Notes: a model not told the origin generated them from the letters alone. A stretch of 64,000 nt of DNA from Polaribacter sp. Z022 (GCF_023555495.1 NZ_JALCZO010000002.1:602935-666934), one strand, 5' to 3'. Positions 16,264 to 25,279 are shown, counted from the first letter of the stretch. Translations and numbers: made by a program.

Positions 16264-16453
16264 ATTTAAATAGATTGCATGTTTTTTTTTTTGACGAATA
16301 ATATTTAAAGAAATTACAAAATAAAAGTTTCTAATTACTTTTATTTTTTTGATAAAATTAGAATATGTAGTTTTATATGATGCAAATTTTATTATAATAG
16401 TGACAATTTGCATAATATTGTGTCTTAAAAATAGTGATTAAAAATAAATATAG

Positions 16454-17269
16454 ATGAAAAAAATAGTTGTTTTAGTTTTTGTAGCTTTCCTTTTTGTAGA
16501 ATGTAGTACAGTACCAATTACAGGTAGAAAACGTGTTAATTTTGTAAGTGATGCTCAAGTTTTACCAGCAAGTTTTGCACAATACAAAGGTTTTTTAGAA
16601 GAAAATAAATTGTCTACTAATAAAGCAATGAGTAATCAGATTAAAGAAGTTGGTAAAAATATTTCTGCAGCTGTAGATCGTTTTATGAGAGCTAATAATA
16701 TGGTAACAGAAGCAGATTCTTACAAATGGGAATTTAATTTAATTGAAGATAAAACTGTAAATGCTTGGTGTATGCCAGGAGGTAAGGTAGTTTTTTATAC
16801 AGGTATAATGCCAATTTGTAAAAATGTAGATGGAGTAGCTGCTGTAATGGGGCATGAAGTAGCTCATGCTTTTGCAAAACATGGACAAGAAAGAATGTCT
16901 CAAGGGCAATTACAACAATTAGGAGGTGTTGCTGTAGCATTAGGTACATCTAATAAAGATGCTAAAACTAGAGCAATTTGGAATACAGCATTTGGTATTG
17001 GTTCTGGTTTAGGAATGTTAAAATTTAGTAGAGTTCATGAACAAGAAGCAGATAGGTTAGGGTTGGTTTTTATGTTAATGGCTGGTTATAATGGTACAGA
17101 AGCTGCTGAGGTTTGGGTTAGAATGAGTAACTTATCTAAAGGGAAATCTCAACCAGAAATTTTAAGTACACACCCTTCTAATGAAGCTAGAATACAAGAT
17201 TTAAAAACGTATTTACCAACAGCTAAAAAATATGCTGCTCAATATAATGCAAAAGGAATTGTAAAATAA
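16454..17269 (+). CDS. M48-family metalloprotease lipoprotein
   Basis: A 271-residue zinc metallopeptidase of the M48 (Oma1/BepA/LoiP-like) family. A lipobox (LFVEC, Cys17) is followed by STVPITGRKRVNFVSD, the usual start of this group in Bacteroidota. The active site is HEVAHAFAKHG (zinc ligands His134 and His138, catalytic Glu135); the third ligand is Glu196 in SRVHEQEADRLG. It is predicted to sit in the periplasm on a lipid anchor and degrade or refold envelope proteins. No TPR domain follows, unlike BepA. A strong terminator at 17302-17340 separates it from the MFS gene. Confidence 0.93.
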   Translation: MKKIVVLVFVAFLFVECSTVPITGRKRVNFVSDAQVLPASFAQYKGFLEENKLSTNKAMSNQIKEVGKNISAAVDRFMRANNMVTEADSYKWEFNLIEDKTVNAWCMPGGKVVFYTGIMPICKNVDGVAAVMGHEVAHAFAKHGQERMSQGQLQQLGGVAVALGTSNKDAKTRAIWNTAFGIGSGLGMLKFSRVHEQEADRLGLVFMLMAGYNGTEAAEVWVRMSNLSKGKSQPEILSTHPSNEARIQDLKTYLPTAKKYAAQYNAKGIVK

Positions 17270-17301
17270 AAAATTAAAAAGGAATAGATTTCCTATATTG
17301 T

Positions 17302-17340
17302 AACCGTTCAAAAAAAATATTTTTTTGAACGGTTTTTTTA
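17302..17340 (+). terminator. Strong Rho-independent terminator after the M48 gene
   Basis: Near-perfect stem starting AACCGTTCAAAAAA and closing TTTTTTGAACGGTT, short loop around 17317-17319, followed by a run of T. It is the clearest terminator in the window. Confidence 0.92.
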
Positions 17341-17353
17341 TAAAATAAATTCT

Positions 17354-18661
17354 ATGTTAAAAATTGGAGATAAAAAATTAATTAATGCTTGGGCATTTTA
17401 TGATTGGGCAAATTCTGTGTATTCATTAGTAATTAGTACTGCTGTTTTTCCTATTTATTATGCAGGTTTAACTGCTTCTGAAGGTTTTGCTAATGCAGAA
17501 GGAAAGATTTCTTTTTTAGGAACTTTATGGACGCCAACTACATTATATAATTATGCGTTAGCTTTTTCTTTTTTAGTTGTAGCTTTAATTTCGCCAATGT
17601 TATCTGGTATTGCAGATTATGCTGGAAATAAGAAAAAATTTTTAAAAGGATTTTGTTTATTGGGTTCTTTGTCTGTAATGAGTTTATTCTTTTTTACGGG
17701 AAAAGAAACGCTTTGGGTAGGAATACTTTTTACAATTTTAGCTAGTATTGGTTTTTGGGGAAGTATTGTTTTTTATAATGCTTATTTGCCTGAAGTTGCA
17801 CATCCAGAGCAACAAGATAATGTAAGTGCTAAAGGATTTATGCTTGGTTATTCAGGATCAATTTTATTGTTACTCTTATGTTTGGTTTTGATAGAAACTA
17901 AAGTTTTTGGTATGTATGATAAACAATTTGGTTCACAAATTTCTTTTGTTTTAGTAGGTTTATGGTGGTTAGGTTTTGCACAAATTACGTATGCAAAATT
18001 ACCAAATGAAGAAAAACAATCTTTACCTAAAGATAATTATTTTACTAAAGGATTAAAAGAAATTCAAAAAGTAGCAAAAGAATTATTTGCTTATAGAGAG
18101 TTAAAAATATTTTTAATTTCATTCTTTTTATTAAGTATTGGTGTGCAAACTATTATTTTAATGGCAGGTATTTTTGGAACCATTTTAGGATTAGCAACAT
18201 TAAATTTAATAGCTACAATTTTATTGGTACAATTTGTTGGTATTTTAGGTGCTTTTATTTTTTCTAGACTTTCTAATAAAATTGGAAATATTAAAACATT
18301 AAAAATTACAATAGCAATTTGGGGTTTAGTGTGTTTTATTGGTTTTAACCTCACAAAAGATACACCTAATATAGAAATGTATTTTTACATTCTTGGAGGC
18401 TTAATTGGTTTAGTAATGGGAGCAATACAATCATTGGCTAGGTCTACGTATTCTAAATTATTACCAAAAACAGAAGATAATGCATCTTATTTTAGCTTTT
18501 TTGATGTTACAGAAAAAATAGCTTTAGTTGTTGGTATGGTTACTTTTGGAGCTTTAAATTCAATTTTATCTATACAATCTAGTGTATTAGCATTGGCTAT
18601 TTTTTTCTTAGCTGCTTTTCTTAGTATTAGTAGAATTAAGAAGACAAAATATGTGCATTAA
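17354..18661 (+). CDS. UMF1/Atg22-type MFS transporter
   Basis: A 435-residue major-facilitator protein with about 12 hydrophobic segments. The N-terminus INAWAFYDWANSVYSLVIST is the hallmark of the UMF1/Atg22-like MFS subgroup. FLKGFCLLGSL, GFWGSIVFYNAYLPEV and the C-terminal MGAIQSLARSTYSKLLP are also family segments. Family knowledge links eukaryotic Atg22 to vacuolar amino-acid efflux; bacterial members are uncharacterised exporters. It is monocistronic between two terminators (17302-17340 and 18661-18695). Confidence 0.9.
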   Translation: MLKIGDKKLINAWAFYDWANSVYSLVISTAVFPIYYAGLTASEGFANAEGKISFLGTLWTPTTLYNYALAFSFLVVALISPMLSGIADYAGNKKKFLKGFCLLGSLSVMSLFFFTGKETLWVGILFTILASIGFWGSIVFYNAYLPEVAHPEQQDNVSAKGFMLGYSGSILLLLLCLVLIETKVFGMYDKQFGSQISFVLVGLWWLGFAQITYAKLPNEEKQSLPKDNYFTKGLKEIQKVAKELFAYRELKIFLISFFLLSIGVQTIILMAGIFGTILGLATLNLIATILLVQFVGILGAFIFSRLSNKIGNIKTLKITIAIWGLVCFIGFNLTKDTPNIEMYFYILGGLIGLVMGAIQSLARSTYSKLLPKTEDNASYFSFFDVTEKIALVVGMVTFGALNSILSIQSSVLALAIFFLAAFLSISRIKKTKYVH

Positions 18662-18695
18662 AAAAAAAGAGTTGCAATTAGCAACTCTTCTTTTT
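18661..18695. terminator. Bidirectional terminator between MFS and TonB-receptor genes
   Basis: Stem AAGAGTTGC (18667-18675) / GCAACTCTT (18681-18689), 5-nt loop, flanked by an A-run on the left and a T-run on the right. It can serve the plus-strand MFS gene and the minus-strand TonB gene, which converge here. Confidence 0.88.
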
Positions 18696-18699
18696 GATG

Positions 18700-20973
18700 T
18701 TATATATTAAAATTAATTCCTAGTACAATATTTCTTCCTTGATTTAAAATTCCATCAGATTTTAACCTAGAAAGATGATTTATATATTTTTTATTCAATA
18801 TATTATTTGCGCTTAAATTAGCGTTAAACTTTATATTTTTTAAAGTAATATCTCCTCCTAATCCTAAGTTTATTATGTTGTAACCTGGTGATTCAGTTTC
18901 ATAGATTCCAACATTATTTTGCTTAAAAGTACTTTCTAATGTTAAAGAACTATATCCTTTTTGCAACCAATTAGCTATGTTAAATTCTGATCTAAAAGTA
19001 TTTTTCCAAGTATTTGCAGGAATTAAAGGTAAATAATTTCCATTATCTTGTTTACCAACTACGGTTTCAAATGTACTTTTTAAATGCAACCAATCTAAAG
19101 GATGTGGGTGGAAATGCATTCCAAATTCACCTCCAAATAATCTTGCATTCTCTTGAATGTAAGAAAAAACTGGTTCTTCATCTTCAATTTCACCAGTTGG
19201 ACTTATAAAAATATAATCGTTTATATGATTGTAAAAACCATTAGCAAAAAACTCAAAATGATCTGTTTTATATTCAATTGAAATATCTAACTGTGTATTT
19301 TTTTCATAATTTAAATTACTATTCCCTTTTTCAAATCTATTAGTACCATGATGTACACCATTTGATGCTAACTCTGCTAAAGTAGGGGCTCTAAAACCAG
19401 AAGCTACATTAATTCTTGTTGTAAAGTTTTTTGTAATTGAAGTTTTAAATCCTAAAGAAGTAGTAAAACTATTGTAAGTTTCATTAACAGGTTCAAAAAC
19501 ATGTATTTCATCTTCATGTTCTATTTCATGTTTTTCTGTATCAATATTTCTATTATCATATCTAATACCTGCTTGTAATGTATTATTGTTCCAACTATAA
19601 TTTGCAGTTGTAAAAATACCAAAATCTTTAACAGTTGCATTTGGAATTAATATTTCTTCACCAAAATTAGTGTTTGTTTGATGTAAACCTTGTATTCCTG
19701 TTAAGATTTCTACATTACCTAGTTTCGGAAAATGATATTTTGCATTATAAGTAAATGTTTTTAATTTCATTCTTAAAGCAGCTTCTTCATGTTCCTCATG
19801 TTCCTCCTCATGTTCCTCTTCATGTTCATCTTCGTCTTCATCATGATGCTCTTCATGTTCTTCAAACTCTTGTCTATCATTAAATGTATAACCTAAATCA
19901 ATATCTAATTTAGAATTACCAAAAAAGAAATGATTATGGCTACTTAAAACATGATTGTCTATTTCTTGATAAGGTAGTGTTAACGTTTTACTAGATGTTT
20001 GCTCAGTAATTCCCTCTGTTAACCCCAATTTAGATTTATTGTAATTATATCTAACTTCTGATGTAAAATTATTTTTAGAATAACCAATTCCTGTTTTAAA
20101 ATCTTGTTCATTAAAACGAGTATTTGTTACTTTTTCTTCAGTTGGTATTTCATAATCAGAATGAGTAGTATAAGTTCCTCTAATTAAAAATTTCCAATTA
20201 TTATTAGAACTTTTATATCCTAAAGATGTATTGGTACCAAGTGTGTTGCTAAAAAAACGTTGATTTAAGTTAATGTTACTAGAATTTAATTGGGCAAATT
20301 TTTCTGGGTTTAAATACAAAACTCCACCTAAAGCATCAGAACCATAAAGTAGAGAAGCTGGTCCTTTTATAACTTCAATACTACTAATTCCTGCATCATT
20401 AATTCCTAATCCATGTTCACCTCCAAATTGTTGATTTTCTAACCTTATTCCTTGAGTGTAAACTAAAACTCTATTTCCGCTTAAACCCCTAATAACAGGT
20501 TTTCCAATAGAAGACCCTGTAGAAATTTGACTAACTCCTGGAATATTAGTAATTCCTTCAGATAAAGTTGTAGCTCCAAGTTTGTTAATAGACTTAGATG
20601 TTAACCTTTCTATTTTCATTACATTTTCTGATTGTAATTTATTAAATGGAGTAGAAACAATAATTTCATCCATTTCAAAAGGAGTTTCTTTTAATTGAAT
20701 ATTAACTTCTAAATCTGATGTAATATTTACAGTTTTAATCACTGTTTTATATCCTAAAAATGAAAAAGTTAAGTTTATTTTTCCACTAGGAACATTGTTT
20801 AAAATATAAGTTCCATTTTTATTTGTTGTGCTACCTTTATGTAATTCTGGTGCATAAATTTGTACTTCAGATAAGGCATTATTATCCATATCTGTAACTT
20901 TTCCGGAAATACTGTTTTGAGCATTCACAGAAAATCCTGCTATTATAAATAGCAGTTTTATAAATGTTTTCAT
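18700..20973 (-). CDS. TonB-dependent receptor with His/Glu-rich loop, probable metal receptor
   Basis: A 757-residue outer-membrane receptor. The order is: signal peptide (ending FSVNAQ), carboxypeptidase-regulatory-like domain (ISGKVTDMDNNALSEVQIYA), plug domain (VIRGLSGNRVLVYTQGIRL, GPASLLYGSDALGGVLYLNP), then the barrel. Around residues 369-395 is a surface loop made almost only of His, Glu and Asp (HEEHHDEDEDEHEEEHEEE...). Such loops are known in ZnuD-like zinc receptors, so a zinc or other divalent metal substrate is inferred. It ends NKKYINHLSRL...NQGRNIVLGINFNI, usual for this group. It follows a His-rich small protein and terC in a minus-strand run. Confidence 0.92.
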   Translation of the reverse strand: MKTFIKLLFIIAGFSVNAQNSISGKVTDMDNNALSEVQIYAPELHKGSTTNKNGTYILNNVPSGKINLTFSFLGYKTVIKTVNITSDLEVNIQLKETPFEMDEIIVSTPFNKLQSENVMKIERLTSKSINKLGATTLSEGITNIPGVSQISTGSSIGKPVIRGLSGNRVLVYTQGIRLENQQFGGEHGLGINDAGISSIEVIKGPASLLYGSDALGGVLYLNPEKFAQLNSSNINLNQRFFSNTLGTNTSLGYKSSNNNWKFLIRGTYTTHSDYEIPTEEKVTNTRFNEQDFKTGIGYSKNNFTSEVRYNYNKSKLGLTEGITEQTSSKTLTLPYQEIDNHVLSSHNHFFFGNSKLDIDLGYTFNDRQEFEEHEEHHDEDEDEHEEEHEEEHEEHEEAALRMKLKTFTYNAKYHFPKLGNVEILTGIQGLHQTNTNFGEEILIPNATVKDFGIFTTANYSWNNNTLQAGIRYDNRNIDTEKHEIEHEDEIHVFEPVNETYNSFTTSLGFKTSITKNFTTRINVASGFRAPTLAELASNGVHHGTNRFEKGNSNLNYEKNTQLDISIEYKTDHFEFFANGFYNHINDYIFISPTGEIEDEEPVFSYIQENARLFGGEFGMHFHPHPLDWLHLKSTFETVVGKQDNGNYLPLIPANTWKNTFRSEFNIANWLQKGYSSLTLESTFKQNNVGIYETESPGYNIINLGLGGDITLKNIKFNANLSANNILNKKYINHLSRLKSDGILNQGRNIVLGINFNI

Positions 20974-21004
20974 GTTTTAATTTTTACTAATTACTAAATG
21001 TTAC

Positions 21005-21022
21005 TTGTCTTTTGTAAGACAA
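21005..21022 (-). promoter_or_regulatory. Inverted repeat in the leader of the TonB-receptor gene
   Basis: Perfect 7-bp inverted repeat TTGTCTT / AAGACAA with a 4-nt spacer, in the 56-base gap before the TonB gene. No U-run follows on the minus strand, so it is not an obvious terminator; it may be an operator or a leader RNA hairpin. Confidence 0.35.
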
Positions 21023-21029
21023 TTCGATT

Positions 21030-21344
21030 TTAAATAGTAAAATTTGGTGGTCCTCTAGAGTGTTTTGTAGACTGACAAACTTCTTTTATAACTTGAGGTT
21101 TATCAACAAAAATTGAGGTATAAAAATGAGTAGGAATTACATCAAAATTAGATGTAAAATCCATAGAAAATATAGTAAGTTGTTTATGAAACTCACCACA
21201 ATCTAAATGTTGTTTATGTATATGGTGTTCTGTAACAGAAGTACAAACAGAATGTTCATGATTTTCTAAATCATGAATAATTTCTATTGATGTTGGTATC
21301 ATCAACAGTAAAAGAAAAAATATGCTTAGTAATTTTTTAAACAA
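21030..21344 (-). CDS. His-rich small exported protein linked to a TonB metal receptor
   Basis: A 104-residue protein with one N-terminal hydrophobic stretch (residues ~5-25, signal peptide or anchor). Immediately after lies a His-rich segment: HDLENHEHSVCTSVTEHHIHKQHLDCGEFHK (two Cys, eight or more His; see positions ~29-60). It ends SRGPPNF, a tail I associate with small Flavobacteria proteins next to TonB receptors. A role as periplasmic metal binder or sensor that partners the receptor 56 bases downstream is inference. It starts 4 bases after terC. Confidence 0.72.
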   Translation of the reverse strand: MFKKLLSIFFLLLLMIPTSIEIIHDLENHEHSVCTSVTEHHIHKQHLDCGEFHKQLTIFSMDFTSNFDVIPTHFYTSIFVDKPQVIKEVCQSTKHSRGPPNFTI

Positions 21345-21348
21345 GTAA

Positions 21349-22113
21349 TTATTTTTTTCTAATTTTTAAATTTAACATTTCAACTCCTAATGAAAATGCG
21401 ATGGCAAAGTACAAATAACCTTTTGGAATAGCCCCTACAGATTTGTTAAAAATTTCTGTATGCGATAAATGTGCACCTTCTGTAATTAACATAAAACCAA
21501 TTAAAATTAAAAAAGAAAGCGCTAACATTTGTATTGTTGGATTTCTGTTTACAAAATTACTGATAGGTTTAGAAAACAGCATCATAATTAAAATTGAAAT
21601 AATTACAGCAATTACCATAATTATTAAAGCTCCATCAATTCCGTTTGTCATACCAACAGCAGTTAAAATACTATCAAAAGAAAAAACGATATCAATTAAA
21701 ATAATTTGAATAATTACGTTAGAAAAAGAAACAACTTTAGGTGATTTTATTACTTCTTCTTCATTAGTGTGTTCTACTTTTTCACGTATTTCTTTGGTGC
21801 TTTTATATAAAAGGAATATTCCACCTAAAAATAAAATTATACTTTGACCAGTTAAACCAGTTTTTAGCCAACTTGTATTAATAGTATAAAAAGGATCTTT
21901 TAAAGCAATTAAATAAGAAACACTAAAAAGTAATATAATTCTAGTAATCATAGCTAAAGCCAACCCTAAAAGAGTAGCTTTTCTTACTTGGTTTTCTGGT
22001 AATTTATTTGCAGATATAGATATGAATATAATATTATCTATTCCTAGTATAATTTCTAAGAAAGTTAATGTTAATAGAGCAACCCATGTATCTACTTGAA
22101 GAAAAATTTCCAT
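21349..22113 (-). CDS. TerC-family integral membrane protein
   Basis: A 254-residue TerC-family protein with about seven transmembrane helices. Family marks are LEIILGIDNIIFISISANKL at the N-terminus (conserved Asp-Asn), VIIQIILIDIVFSFDSILTA in the middle and GAIPKGYLYFAIAFSLGVEM at the end. Family knowledge: TerC proteins are linked to tellurite resistance and, more recently, to Mn export that metallates exoenzymes. It sits 1-4 bases from its neighbours (lipoprotein upstream, His-rich protein downstream), which supports a shared transcript and a metal theme. The gene symbol is left empty because the TerC family is broad. Confidence 0.9.
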   Translation of the reverse strand: MEIFLQVDTWVALLTLTFLEIILGIDNIIFISISANKLPENQVRKATLLGLALAMITRIILLFSVSYLIALKDPFYTINTSWLKTGLTGQSIILFLGGIFLLYKSTKEIREKVEHTNEEEVIKSPKVVSFSNVIIQIILIDIVFSFDSILTAVGMTNGIDGALIIMVIAVIISILIMMLFSKPISNFVNRNPTIQMLALSFLILIGFMLITEGAHLSHTEIFNKSVGAIPKGYLYFAIAFSLGVEMLNLKIRKK

Positions 22114-22114
22114 T

Positions 22115-22534
22115 TTATTTTACCTTATAAATAGTACCATCTGTGGTAAATTTACTAAACCCAATTTTGGCTGTAAAACTATAAGAATTATCTGTTACTT
22201 TGGTAATTTGAACATAAATTGGGTCTTTGTCTAACTTCTTTTTAGGAGACTTCATTTTTAAAGTATAAAAGAAATTATTTTTCCATTTTATGTATAAAGT
22301 ATCTATATGTTTCACTTTTTTTTCAGTGGTAACACTATCATTAGAAATACTTACAACTTTATCATATTCTTCAATTTGTAAACTGTCTATTCTTGTAATG
22401 GTAGTTTTACCATAACCTTCTCCAGCAGGAATTTCGAAAATTCCTTTTTTAAAACGATTAGAATTGTCTTTAATTTCTGTATTACAAGAAGTTAAAACTA
22501 TAATTATTGTAAGTATTCCTATGATTTTTTTCAT
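22115..22534 (-). CDS. Hypothetical lipoprotein
   Basis: A 139-residue predicted lipoprotein: hydrophobic start, lipobox IVLTSC (Cys17). The mature part is a small beta-rich domain (KGIFEIPAGEGYGKTTITRI, DTLYIKWKNNFFYTLKMKS, TVNSYSFTAKIGF-like strands). No named domain is recognised; similar short lipoproteins follow purB or precede terC in Flavobacteriaceae, by recollection. Its ATG overlaps the purB stop (TAATG), so it is translationally coupled to purB. Confidence 0.7.
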   Translation of the reverse strand: MKKIIGILTIIIVLTSCNTEIKDNSNRFKKGIFEIPAGEGYGKTTITRIDSLQIEEYDKVVSISNDSVTTEKKVKHIDTLYIKWKNNFFYTLKMKSPKKKLDKDPIYVQITKVTDNSYSFTAKIGFSKFTTDGTIYKVK

Positions 22535-23877
22535 TAAATTCCAGTATAATTTGCAGGAGTAATGTATTTTAATTCTTCTTTTATTGCATCAGAAACTTCT
22601 AACGTATCAATAAAATTAGCAATAGATGCTTGGTTGATTTTTTCGTTAGTTCTAGTTAATCCTTTTAAAGCTTCATAAGGATTAGGATATGCTTCTCTTC
22701 TTAAAATAGTTTGAATTGCTTCTGCAACTACAGCCCAATTATTTTCTAAATCTTGCTCAAACTTTTCTTTGTTTATTAATAATTTATTTAAACCTTTTAA
22801 AGTAGATGTAAAAGAGATAATTGTATGTCCAAAAGGTACACCAACATTACGTAATACTGTACTATCAGTTAAATCACGTTGTAAACGAGAAACAGGTAAT
22901 TTAGCAGAAAGGTGTTCAAAAATGGCATTTGCTATACCTAAGTTTCCTTCAGAATTTTCAAAATCTATAGGATTTACTTTATGTGGCATTGCAGAAGAAC
23001 CTACTTCACCTTTTTTAATTTTTTGTTTAAAATAATCCATAGAAACATAGGTCCAGAAGTCTCTATCTAAATCTATGATGATTGTATTGATACGTTTTAA
23101 AGTATCAAACAAAGCAGCCATATGATCATAATGTTCTATTTGAGTAGTTGGAAAAGAATGTTGTAATCCTAATTTTTCTTGTACAAAAGAAGTTCCAAAT
23201 TCTTTCCAATCTATTTTTGGATACGCAACTTTATGCGCATTATAATTACCTGTTGCACCACCAAATTTTGCAGCACTTGGTATGTCATTTAATAAATTAA
23301 ATTGTTCTTTTAAACGAACAACAAAAACTTCTATTTCTTTACCTAATCTTGTAGGAGATGCTGGTTGACCATGAGTTCTAGCAAGCATTGATATATCAGA
23401 CCATTCTACAACTAATTCTTGTAATTTATCTAATACTTCTAAATAATGAGGCACATAAACATCATTCATAGCTTCTTTAATAGATAAAGGAACAGCTGTA
23501 TTGTTTATATCTTGAGAAGTCAATCCAAAATGAATAAATTCTTTATCTTTTTGTAAACCTAAAGCATCAAATTTTTCTTTAATAAAGTACTCAACAGCTT
23601 TTACATCATGATTTGTAATGCTTTCAATATCTTTTATTTTTTGAGCATCTTCTGCAGTAAATTCTGTATATATTTTACGTAAATCGTCAAATAAATCTTT
23701 ATTAAAATCTGCTAATTGTGGTAAAGGAATTTCACATAAAGCAATAAAATATTCAATTTCTACTCTAACTCTATATTTTATTAAAGCTTCTTCAGAAAAA
23801 TAGTCTGCTAATTTTGTTATTTTACCTCTGTAACGTCCATCAATTGGTGAGATGGCATTTAATTGTGTTAATTCCAT
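22534..23877 (-). CDS. purB: Adenylosuccinate lyase
   Basis: PurB, 447 residues, the usual length. It releases fumarate from adenylosuccinate and from SAICAR, two steps of purine synthesis. The superfamily signature is GSSAMPHKVNPIDFENSEG. Other marks are TSQDINNTAVPLSIKEAM, ARTHGQPASPTRLGKE and KFGGATGNYNAH. A promoter motif lies 23-30 bases upstream. It heads a minus-strand run that continues through a lipoprotein, terC, a His-rich protein and a TonB receptor, all with gaps of 0-56 bases. It follows the HEAT-like gene by 45 bases on the same strand. Confidence 0.98.
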   Translation of the reverse strand: MELTQLNAISPIDGRYRGKITKLADYFSEEALIKYRVRVEIEYFIALCEIPLPQLADFNKDLFDDLRKIYTEFTAEDAQKIKDIESITNHDVKAVEYFIKEKFDALGLQKDKEFIHFGLTSQDINNTAVPLSIKEAMNDVYVPHYLEVLDKLQELVVEWSDISMLARTHGQPASPTRLGKEIEVFVVRLKEQFNLLNDIPSAAKFGGATGNYNAHKVAYPKIDWKEFGTSFVQEKLGLQHSFPTTQIEHYDHMAALFDTLKRINTIIIDLDRDFWTYVSMDYFKQKIKKGEVGSSAMPHKVNPIDFENSEGNLGIANAIFEHLSAKLPVSRLQRDLTDSTVLRNVGVPFGHTIISFTSTLKGLNKLLINKEKFEQDLENNWAVVAEAIQTILRREAYPNPYEALKGLTRTNEKINQASIANFIDTLEVSDAIKEELKYITPANYTGI

Positions 23878-23899
23878 TTTTTAATTGTGTTGTGAAATG

Positions 23900-23907
23900 C
23901 AAAAATA
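23900..23907 (-). promoter_or_regulatory. Bacteroidota -7 element upstream of purB
   Basis: On the minus strand the site reads TATTTTTG (TAnnTTTG consensus), ending 23 bases before the purB ATG and followed by the common C after the element. It suggests purB has its own start even though another gene precedes it. Confidence 0.6.
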
Positions 23908-23922
23908 GTCAATTTAACAGAT

Positions 23923-24519
23923 TTATAATCTTGATTTTCGATGTTTTTCTATCAAAAATAAAATATGTTTACCACGAGCTTTACAGCCTTTACTTTCGTG
24001 AATAATTTTAGTTTCTATTAAGTGTTTTAATTCAGGATGAATCCAATCTTTTTCTAATCCAAAATAATACAAAGCATTCATTGTATAGGCTCTAACTGCA
24101 ATTTTTTGAGGAGTAATTAACCAATCAAAACCAGCTTCTACAATAGCATCTATATGTTTTACAGTAAGTGCTTTTTTTACATCATTATCATTTTTAGAGT
24201 AATAGGCAACTGCTAAATGTTCACAAATTTTAGCACAAGGTCTTGTTGCGCTATCAAATTTTAAATGATATAACTGAGATGTAAAAGTGTCTAAATGTGG
24301 TAAAATCCAATTTAAATGATGATGTGTACAAATCCATTCTAATACCCAAGATGCTTTAATAGAAGTTTTGTTATCAACATCAAAAGTAATGGTTACCAAC
24401 TCTTTAAATAAATCTGGATTTTCTAATACAATATTAGCTACTCTTTGTCTGTTATCTCTTTTAGCAGTACCAAGATTATTAAGTTCTTCAGTTATATATA
24501 GTAAGTTTGATTTTGGCAC
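23923..24519 (-). CDS. Hypothetical HEAT-like helical protein
   Basis: A 198-residue, probably all-helical cytoplasmic protein. Paired helices (NRQRVANIVLENPDLFKELV, KASWVLEWICTHHHLNWILP, KIAVRAYTMNALYYFGLE, LKHLIETKIIHESKGCKARG) suggest HEAT/ARM-like repeats. I recall homologues placed next to purB in Flavobacteriia and sometimes wrongly named adenylosuccinate lyase; no lyase motif is present. Function is unknown. Divergent with the MORN-repeat gene; the shared gap of 34 bases carries that gene's promoter. Confidence 0.7.
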   Translation of the reverse strand: MPKSNLLYITEELNNLGTAKRDNRQRVANIVLENPDLFKELVTITFDVDNKTSIKASWVLEWICTHHHLNWILPHLDTFTSQLYHLKFDSATRPCAKICEHLAVAYYSKNDNDVKKALTVKHIDAIVEAGFDWLITPQKIAVRAYTMNALYYFGLEKDWIHPELKHLIETKIIHESKGCKARGKHILFLIEKHRKSRL

Positions 24520-24535
24520 TATTAATGTATATTTG
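24507..24535 (+). promoter_or_regulatory. Full Bacteroidota promoter (TTG / TATATTTG)
   Basis: TTG at 24507-24509 and TATATTTG at 24528-24535, spaced by 18 bases, match the Bacteroidota -33/-7 promoter. The -33 part overlaps the start of the divergent HEAT-like gene. It drives the MORN-type gene at 24554 with a leader of about a dozen bases. Confidence 0.7.
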
Positions 24536-24553
24536 TTTTAAAATTCTATTAAA

Positions 24554-25270
24554 ATGATAAATATAAAAAGACTGTTTTTTGTTTTAGCTTTTTTAGCTTG
24601 TTTTTTTATAAGTGAAGATGTTAATTCTCAAAAAATAAATCAGTTTGATAAAAATAAGAAAAGAACTGGTGTTTGGAAAAAATATTATTCGAACAAAAGA
24701 ATACGTTATGTTGGTCAGTTTAAAAACGGAAAAGAAGTTGGAGTTTTTAAGTTTTATGATATAAGAGAATCTAAATTTCCTGTTATTATAAAAACTTTTT
24801 TTCAAGATTCAGATTCTTTATTTGTACAGTTTTATACATTAAATGGTAAAATTGAAACTGAAGGTGTTTTAAATGGAAGAAAACGAGTAGGAAATTGGAA
24901 ATATTTTTATGCAGATGGTTCTTTAATGTCTGAAGAAAATTACAAAGACGGAAAATTAGAAGGAGAGCAATTAATTTATTATCCAGATGGTCAGGTAACA
25001 GAATTTGCTATTTATAAAAATGGTTTAAAACATGGAGTTATTAGTAAATATTCTAGCAAAGGAATTTTAATAGAAGAGATTACTTATAAAAATGGAATAC
25101 CAAATGGATTGGCTAAGTATTTTGAATTAAATGGTGATTTAAAAGAAACAGGCCATTATGAAGATGGAAAAAGAGTAGGAAAGTGGGAGTTTTATTTAGA
25201 TGGTGAAATAGCTTCTGAAAAAGATAAAAAAGCAAAAAGAAGTTCTTTTAATAAAAAGAAGGAAAATTAA
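24554..25270 (+). CDS. Exported MORN/YwqK-type repeat protein
   Basis: A 238-residue protein with an N-terminal signal (ending about EDVNSQ). The rest is a row of MORN-like repeats with G-x-W-x-x-Y/F and NGK/DGK turns: KRTGVWKKYYSNKRIRYVGQ, GRKRVGNWKYFYADGSL, DGKLEGEQLIYYPDGQV, GIPNGLAKYFELNGDL, DGKRVGKWEFYLDGE. Databases often call this family 'toxin-antitoxin system YwqK family antitoxin', but no toxin gene is adjacent and the signal peptide argues against that role. It is 9 bases upstream of a lipoprotein gene. A second protein of this type is encoded at 62725. Confidence 0.85.
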   Translation: MINIKRLFFVLAFLACFFISEDVNSQKINQFDKNKKRTGVWKKYYSNKRIRYVGQFKNGKEVGVFKFYDIRESKFPVIIKTFFQDSDSLFVQFYTLNGKIETEGVLNGRKRVGNWKYFYADGSLMSEENYKDGKLEGEQLIYYPDGQVTEFAIYKNGLKHGVISKYSSKGILIEEITYKNGIPNGLAKYFELNGDLKETGHYEDGKRVGKWEFYLDGEIASEKDKKAKRSSFNKKKEN

Positions 25271-25279
25271 AACACTATT

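Noticed and set aside
16264..16413. N-terminal extension of MsrB to 16413
   Set aside because: The 50 added residues are rich in Ile/Lys/Asn like translated intergenic DNA and hide a good lipoprotein signal at the internal ATG.
24554..25270. Toxin-antitoxin system
   Set aside because: The YwqK-family name suggests one, but no toxin-like gene is adjacent and the protein is exported.
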